A DNA stretch of 34,629 bases, from NCBI GenBank assembly GCA_045615705.1, contig JAZLFH010000006.1:1-34629 (forward strand), in the 5' to 3' direction. Shown one piece after another: positions 30,195-34,629 of the stretch (position 1 is its first letter; every line of letters begins with the position of its first letter). This DNA is from JAZLFH01 sp045615705 (GTDB taxonomy: Bacteria > Bacillota > Clostridia > UMGS1883). The notes under the pieces are model-generated. The model saw nothing but the letters and a program-made list of their open reading frames with translations. It was not told where the DNA came from and made no database searches. A program made the translations under genes and the position numbers.

Positions 30195-31112
30195 ATGGAA
30201 AAAGGAAAACTCCTTACAAATTCACTTTTTGTAAGTCTTACGGCAATTCTTTGCTGTGCTCTTTGGGGAAGTGCCACGCCTTTTATTAAAATAGGATACT
30301 CTATGTTACTTACCGAAAAAACTGTGCCTTCCATTCTTCTTTTTGCCGGAATACGATTTTTCTTTGCCGGAATATTTACAATTTTGATTTTTTCTGTTGC
30401 AAGAAAAAAATTTCTTGTTCCAAAAAAATCAAGCATTAAATACTGTGTAAGTCTTTCTTTGTTCCAGACAATAATTCAGTATTTATTCTTCTACATAGGT
30501 CTTAATAACACATCGGGTGTTAAAGGTACTGTCGAGTCCGGTTCAAGTGCGTTTTTCTCTCTTTTGGTCGCTTCTCTTGTTTTTAAGCAGGAAAAACTGA
30601 CATTTAAAAAAATCTTTGCCTGCGTGCTTGGATTTTTGGGACTTATTGTTTTAAACTTTAATGAACTTGATTTTAATATGAATTTTTTCGGTGATGCGTT
30701 TGTTATTTTTTCCGCAATTTCTCTTGCTTTTTCTTCCGCTCTTGTTAAACTTTACTCCAAAGACGAAGACCCTGTTGTTTTAAGCGGTTATCAGTTTGTG
30801 CTTGGCGGTTTTATTCTTTCCGTTATAGGTTATTTTTTAGGCGGAACAATAGTAATTGACAGTCTTAAATCGCTTTCGGTTTTGGGTTATCTTGCTCTGC
30901 TTTCTGCTGTTGCATACTCACTTTGGGGGCTTCTTTTAAAACACAATCCCGTTTCAAAAATTACAATTTTCTCTTTCTCCACTCCCGTTTTAGGCGTTAT
31001 CCTTTCTTCTCTTTTGCTGACGGAAGATTCAAATACTTCAATCATCAGCCTCATTGCTACGCTCATTTTAATATGCTTGGGAATCGTACTTCTGAACTAT
31101 AAAAAACAGTAA
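30195..31112 (+). CDS. EamA/DMT family transporter
   Basis: A 305-residue membrane protein with ten predicted helices arranged as two EamA repeats (about 15-145 and 160-300). Family hallmarks are ALWGSATPFIKIGY in the first helix and VAYSLWGLLLKHNPVSKITIFSFSTPVLGVILSSLLLTE in the second repeat. DMT transporters export or exchange amino acids, nucleotides and similar metabolites; the substrate cannot be read. The start is preceded by GAGGTG. It is a single-gene unit followed by a terminator at 31218. Confidence 0.94.
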   Translation: MEKGKLLTNSLFVSLTAILCCALWGSATPFIKIGYSMLLTEKTVPSILLFAGIRFFFAGIFTILIFSVARKKFLVPKKSSIKYCVSLSLFQTIIQYLFFYIGLNNTSGVKGTVESGSSAFFSLLVASLVFKQEKLTFKKIFACVLGFLGLIVLNFNELDFNMNFFGDAFVIFSAISLAFSSALVKLYSKDEDPVVLSGYQFVLGGFILSVIGYFLGGTIVIDSLKSLSVLGYLALLSAVAYSLWGLLLKHNPVSKITIFSFSTPVLGVILSSLLLTEDSNTSIISLIATLILICLGIVLLNYKKQ

Positions 31113-31217
31113 GCGTTTTTAACTTTCTGTTTATCTATCCGTGATTTTCATATACTAAAAAGGCTTTAAAAATACACCCCGAACGCCTTGTAAAAGATTT
31201 TTTGATTGTTTTAGATG

Positions 31218-31250
31218 AATAAACCCACCGAAACGGTGGGTTTATTTTTT
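31218..31250 (+). terminator. Terminator after the EamA transporter gene
   Basis: Perfect 13-bp stem (arms 31218-31230 and 31234-31246) with an AAA loop, followed by T's. About 105 bp past the stop codon. Confidence 0.88.
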
Positions 31251-31310
31251 CTTTATTCTGTTTGAGAAAATAAATCTCTTAATCTGTGATTATATCGGTT
31301 TATGATGCTT

Positions 31311-31751
31311 TATGCGGTCGGTGCGTTTTTTAAGCCCTTGGGCGACTAAAAAAGCGTGCAGAACGAACAAACTGAACCCGAAGGCGTACGAAGGTACTCC
31401 GAGAGGTGAAGTTTGTCCGTAGCATAAAAATTATTTTATTAAATTTTGTTAAGAACCGAGTTTTTTCTTAACTTTAAAAATTATTTAGCAAAGCAAAATG
31501 TTATTATTTGCTTCTCTTTTTATGCGGTCGGTGCGTTTTTTAAGCCCTTGGGCGACTAAAAAAGCGTGCAGAACGAACAAACTGAACCCGAAGGTGTACG
31601 AAGGTACTCCGAGAGGTGAAGTTTGTCCGTAGCATAAAAATCATTTTATTAAATTTTGTTAAGAACCGAGTTTTTTTCTTAACTTTAAAATTTATTTAAC
31701 AAAGCAAAATGTTATTATTTGCTTCTCTTTTATGCGGTCGGTGCGTTTTTT
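31311..31751. repeat. 210-bp tandem repeat, two full units and a 21-bp stub
   Basis: Units are 31311-31520 and 31521-31730, followed by the first 21 bp of a third (31731-31751). The period is exactly 210 bp; the units differ by about four substitutions and two compensating single-T indels (about 97% identical). Each unit contains a hairpin around GCCCTTGGGC, a structured core (arms CGAACAAACT and AGTTTGTCCG at 31364-31373 and 31410-31419 in unit 1) and an 8-bp hairpin (31448-31455 with 31465-31472). No coding frame is conserved. It fills the gap between the EamA gene and the stop of the glycosyltransferase gene. Confidence 0.93.
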
Positions 31752-31764
31752 TATTCGCCCAATT

Positions 31765-33054
31765 TTACTTTCTCGGCGTTTCGGGAGCAAAGTTTGGCGA
31801 TGCATAGTGCTTTATCTGACGCCATGTAACATTCTTCCTGAGTGCCGCAAATGTTATAGGAATATATGATGCCATAAATACCGGGAACATCCAAAGATGT
31901 CTTAATTTATCCGATGTCGTGGCAGGAATTCTCTTCCACTCCGCCGCTACGGTAAGGGCGGCAAAGAACACCAAACCTGTGTAGTAATTGACAATTGCCA
32001 AAACCAAGTATCTTGTTGCTTCCGATGTTATAAGCTGAGCAATATAACTTGATTTTCCCAAATTTGAGAACAACACAACTGCATTTACGACTATCGCTAC
32101 CGCAATGAGGAAAATGCAGGGAACGATTGTCATGCAGACATCAAAGCATGACATTCTTTGATCCTTTGAAAAAGCTACACCCTTTAAAAGTTTGGGAAGA
32201 TACTTTCCGTTTACCTGGAAAAAGCCCTTGCTCCAACGAATTCTTTGGTCCCAAGAAGCCTTAAATGTTGTGGGTTGCTCATCATAGATTATCGCACTGT
32301 CGCAGTAGCCGATTTTATAACCGTTTAAAATGCTGTTAACCGAGAATTGAATATCCTCCGTAAGGAGATGGTACGGCCAACCGTTGTTTTCGTCAATTAT
32401 CTTTTGCGATACAAAAAATCCCGTTCCCGAAACCATACAAGAATTGCCCAAAAGCATCCTCGGATAATTTAAAAATCTTGCTTCTCTTAAAAACCAAAGC
32501 GAATAACTTGCACTAATCCAATTTGTGCCGAAATTCTTTGAATTTCTGTATCCGGTGATTATCTCGTAACCTGTGTCAAAAGTTTTGTTCATTTCTTTAA
32601 CAAAATTTTTGTCTACAATGTTATCTGCATCAAAAACGAAATAGCCGTCATAATAACCTTCGCCGACTCTTTCCTTTATAGCTTTAATCAAATAGTCAAG
32701 GGCATAGCCTTTACCCTTTTTTATGGCATTGGTTCTCTCGTAAACAATTGCCCCTGCTTCTCTTGCGACTTGTGCCGTTTTGTCATCGCAGTTATCGGCA
32801 AGAACATATACATCAAAAAGTTCGCTCGGATAGTCCTGTTCTTTTAAACTTTTAACCAAATCCGCAATAACATTTTCTTCGTTTCGTGCCGAAATAAGCG
32901 TTGCGAAGCGATTGTTTTTTGAGGCTTCTTTAAGAGGCTTTACTTTTTTGAATATCAGCCCTACAATAAGGTAGAGATATTGATAAAAGTATGCCATTGT
33001 CATTAAAACTACTACCGCAATATTAAATACGTGCAAAAATTTTAATGTTTCCAT
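31765..33054 (-). CDS. Membrane glycosyltransferase family 2 (processive type)
   Basis: A 429-residue GT2 enzyme with an N-terminal membrane helix (about 8-36), a cytosolic GT-A domain (about 45-280) and several C-terminal helices. Motifs are LISARNEENVI, the DxD-type VFDADNIVD, GTGFFVS, the acceptor-binding TED and QRIRWSKG (QxxRW), as in processive beta-glycosyltransferases such as poly-N-acetylglucosamine, hyaluronan or cellulose synthases. It may also be a single-sugar transferase; the product is unknown. The start is preceded by AAGGAG. The 3' end lies 14 bp from the tandem repeat. Confidence 0.93.
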   Translation of the reverse strand: METLKFLHVFNIAVVVLMTMAYFYQYLYLIVGLIFKKVKPLKEASKNNRFATLISARNEENVIADLVKSLKEQDYPSELFDVYVLADNCDDKTAQVAREAGAIVYERTNAIKKGKGYALDYLIKAIKERVGEGYYDGYFVFDADNIVDKNFVKEMNKTFDTGYEIITGYRNSKNFGTNWISASYSLWFLREARFLNYPRMLLGNSCMVSGTGFFVSQKIIDENNGWPYHLLTEDIQFSVNSILNGYKIGYCDSAIIYDEQPTTFKASWDQRIRWSKGFFQVNGKYLPKLLKGVAFSKDQRMSCFDVCMTIVPCIFLIAVAIVVNAVVLFSNLGKSSYIAQLITSEATRYLVLAIVNYYTGLVFFAALTVAAEWKRIPATTSDKLRHLWMFPVFMASYIPITFAALRKNVTWRQIKHYASPNFAPETPRK

Positions 33055-33101
33055 ATCAAAGTTTCTCCTTTGATTTTCTATTCAATCACTTTCAAGCATA
33101 T

Positions 33102-33129
33102 ATTTTAGCATTTTTAATAAATTTTGCAA
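33102..33129 (-). promoter_or_regulatory. Promoter of the GT2 glycosyltransferase gene
   Basis: Minus-strand TTGCAA (33124-33129), 16-bp spacer, TAAAAT (33102-33107), about 47 bp before the start codon. Confidence 0.6.
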
Positions 33130-33390
33130 GTGTTTTTTATCATTTTATACCAAAAATTTTTCGTTTTTTGTCTTTTGTGCATAGACAAATGTCTTTTTTG
33201 TTGTATCGTTTCGTACTTCTTTTCTATCATTATATGAGTTTTTACACAAAATGTAGTATTTTTTCAAAGATTTTTAGTGTGTCTTTTGAAGGTACGCCGA
33301 GTGGCGAAGTTTGTTCGCAGCAAAAAGTTTTTATATTCGATTTTTTGTTTTTTTTATTGTGCTTTATTTGCAAATTTTCTTACAAAAAAA

Positions 33391-33413
33391 GAACTGTACT
33401 TAATTGTACAGTT
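33391..33413 (-). terminator. Second terminator of the ABC ATPase gene
   Basis: 9-bp perfect stem (33391-33399 with 33405-33413); on the minus strand it is followed by seven T's. Homologous to the terminator at 33615. Confidence 0.72.
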
Positions 33414-33614
33414 CCTTTTTGCGTTCTTAACTTTTTTACATCCCTATGGGATAGGAAAAAATGCTAAGAGCGGACAAACTGAGCCGTAGCCGTAGGCGAG
33501 GGCATCCGATGGCGTACAAAGGTACGCCGAGTGGCGAAGTTTGTTCGCAGCAAAAAGTTTTTTCACTGTTTAAGTTGTAGTTTTTTCCACTTTTTTGTGA
33601 TTTCTTAAAAAAAG

Positions 33615-33641
33615 AGGAACTGTATAACACATACAGTTCCT
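33615..33641 (-). terminator. First terminator of the ABC ATPase gene
   Basis: 11-bp perfect stem (33615-33625 with 33631-33641), 5-base loop, T run on the minus strand, about 37 bp after the stop codon. Confidence 0.85.
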
Positions 33642-33677
33642 TTTTGCGTTCTTAACTTTTTTTACATCCCATAAAAA

Positions 33678-34628
33678 TTAGTTGGTGATGGTTACTTCCG
33701 TTTCCTTGTCAAAGAGATGAATCTTTTCAGGGTCAAGTGCTACCTTAATCTTGTCGTTAACTTTTGCTTTTGTCGTGGGTTTAACTCTTGCCGTAAACGA
33801 ATTGCCTGCAGCCGTGAGGTAAAGGTATGTTTCCGCACCCATAAGTTCCGTAACTTCAACATCTGCATCAAAATTATATCCCTCATATTTTTCCAACGAC
33901 TCTTCATCATCATAAAGGTCCTCGGGACGGATACCCAAAGTAACTGTCTTTCCTACATAAGCCTTTGCTTTTGCTGCTTTACTCTCGGAAAGTTTAAACT
34001 TGTAATCTCCAAGTTCAACATATACACTTTCCTGATCCTCTGTAATTGTTGCATCTGCAAAGTTCATCTGCGGACTTCCGATAAATCCGGCAACAAACAT
34101 ATTTACCGGTTCATCATAAAGTTTTTGCGGAGAATCAACCTGTTGCATTACGCCGTCTTTCATAACAACAATTCTTGTTCCCATTGTCATAGCCTCTGTC
34201 TGGTCATGAGTAACATAGATAATTGTTGTCTGTAATCTCTGGTGAAGTTTTGTAATCTCCGTACGCATCTGAACACGAAGTTTTGCGTCAAGGTTTGAAA
34301 GCGGTTCGTCCATCAAGAATACCTTCGGCTCACGAACGATAGCACGACCGAGTGCAACTCTCTGACGCTGACCGCCGGAAAGAGCCTTCGGCTTTCTGTC
34401 AAGCAAATGCTCAATGTCAAGAATCTTAGCGGCTTCGGTAACTCTGCGTTTAATCTCGTCCTTGGGGGTCTTTCTGAGTTTAAGTCCGAATGCCATATTC
34501 TCAAATACCGTCATGTGAGGGTAAAGTGCATAGTTCTGGAAAACCATCGCTATATCACGGGACTTGGGAGCAACATCGTTTACAAGTTTATCTCCTATGT
34601 AGAGTTCACCCTCCGTAATATCTTCAAG
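33678..34628 (-). CDS. ABC transporter ATP-binding protein, MalK/UgpC/MsmK type, 5' end outside window
   Basis: 316 residues are present, open to the right edge, so the N-terminus with the Walker A motif is off the window. Visible motifs are the Q-loop MVFQNYALYPHMTV, signature LSGGQRQRVALGRA, Walker B VFLMDEPLSNLDAK and H-loop YVTHDQTEAMTMG, followed by the C-terminal OB/TOBE regulatory domain (about the last 100 residues: VTLGIRPEDLYDDE; VTELMGAETYLYL). This is the ATPase type shared by several sugar and polyol uptake systems (MsmK/MsmX, UgpC). No permease or binding-protein gene is adjacent on the visible side, which fits a stand-alone shared ATPase. Two terminators follow. Confidence 0.93.
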   Translation of the reverse strand, partial: LEDITEGELYIGDKLVNDVAPKSRDIAMVFQNYALYPHMTVFENMAFGLKLRKTPKDEIKRRVTEAAKILDIEHLLDRKPKALSGGQRQRVALGRAIVREPKVFLMDEPLSNLDAKLRVQMRTEITKLHQRLQTTIIYVTHDQTEAMTMGTRIVVMKDGVMQQVDSPQKLYDEPVNMFVAGFIGSPQMNFADATITEDQESVYVELGDYKFKLSESKAAKAKAYVGKTVTLGIRPEDLYDDEESLEKYEGYNFDADVEVTELMGAETYLYLTAAGNSFTARVKPTTKAKVNDKIKVALDPEKIHLFDKETEVTITN

Positions 34629-34629
34629 T

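Larger units (their letters stand above)
33287..33675. repeat. Diverged tandem duplication with structured repeat core
   Basis: A block starting at GGTACGCCGA recurs at 33291 and 33521 (offset 230), each time followed by identical sequence for about 44 bp, then AT-rich filler, then a hairpin ending in CAGTTCCTTTTTGCGTTC and the segment before ACATCCC (offset about 225). The full element (33471-33550) forms nested hairpins: outer arms CGGACAAACT/AGTTTGTTCG, inner arms GGCGTAC/GTACGCC with loop AAAG (33511-33528). The core is related to that in the 210-bp units. Confidence 0.8.
33055..33677. other. Intergenic region between the ABC ATPase and glycosyltransferase genes
   Basis: No gene is supported in this 623-bp AT-rich stretch. 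It contains the glycosyltransferase promoter, one partial and one full copy of a structured repeat core, and two minus-strand terminators, in a diverged tandem duplication with a 225-230 bp offset (described separately). Confidence 0.6.

Noticed and set aside
31311..31751. CRISPR array
   Set aside because: The repeat is one continuous 210-bp unit with no unique spacers, and no cas genes are present.

Overview
The window comes from a low-GC, spore-forming Clostridia-type Firmicute (Bacillota); species cannot be fixed from sequence alone. The evidence is a complete eight-gene spoIIIA operon, spoIIE, an Asp23/YqhY gene, a meso-diaminopimelate dehydrogenase, strong AGGAGG-type ribosome sites, frequent GTG/TTG starts and consensus sigma-A promoters. 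I see no phage, plasmid, IS element, rRNA or CRISPR array. Most of the window is chromosomal housekeeping, and the unusual material sits in a few genes and intergenic regions.

Layout. 1-3.6 kb (minus): spoIIE followed without an obvious break by a small tail-anchored protein, tspO and a YitT-family gene cut by the window edge; spoIIE has a Spo0A-type promoter. 3.7-6.0 kb (minus): greA, an RsiV-like (DUF3298) membrane protein and an unrecognised protein. 6.1 kb: tRNA-Pro(UGG). 6.5-9.3 kb (plus): a large secreted multidomain protein with a tyrosine-phosphatase core. 9.6-11 kb: fumC. 11.2-12.2 kb (minus): a Fic-fold protein that has lost its active-site motif but keeps a winged-helix tail, behind two promoters and two near-identical 23-bp repeats. 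12.5-13.8 kb (minus): M18 aminopeptidase. 14-18.1 kb (plus): operon of an orphan PTS EIIC-like permease, exported polysaccharide deacetylase, ddh and galE, i.e. envelope/peptidoglycan precursors. 18.3-22.8 kb (minus): asp23, ppx/gppA, trmL, trxA, a DivIVA-like coiled coil, comEA, an unknown anchored protein and a Cys/His-rich protein, overlapping or nearly so. 22.8-27.2 kb (minus): spoIIIAH to spoIIIAA, driven by a clear sigma-E promoter; spoIIIAB has no normal start codon. 27.2-29 kb (plus): a cytosolic NodB-type deacetylase and a DRE-TIM aldolase. 29-30 kb (minus): divergent gpsA. 30.2-31.1 kb (plus): EamA transporter. 31.3-31.75 kb: an exact-period 210-bp tandem repeat. 31.8-33 kb (minus): membrane GT2 glycosyltransferase. 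33.3-33.7 kb: a second, diverged tandem duplication carrying the same structured repeat core and two terminators. 33.7 kb to the end (minus): MalK/UgpC-type ABC ATPase, cut by the edge.

How the genes fit together: two sporulation stages are represented, the Spo0A-controlled switch (SpoIIE, which activates sigma-F) and the mother-cell SpoIIIA channel (sigma-E), plus envelope-precursor functions (ddh, galE, deacetylase, GT2). The best candidates for something undescribed are the pseudo-Fic protein with its operator-like repeats, the non-canonical start (or frameshift) of spoIIIAB, the secreted tyrosine phosphatase and the structured intergenic repeat family.
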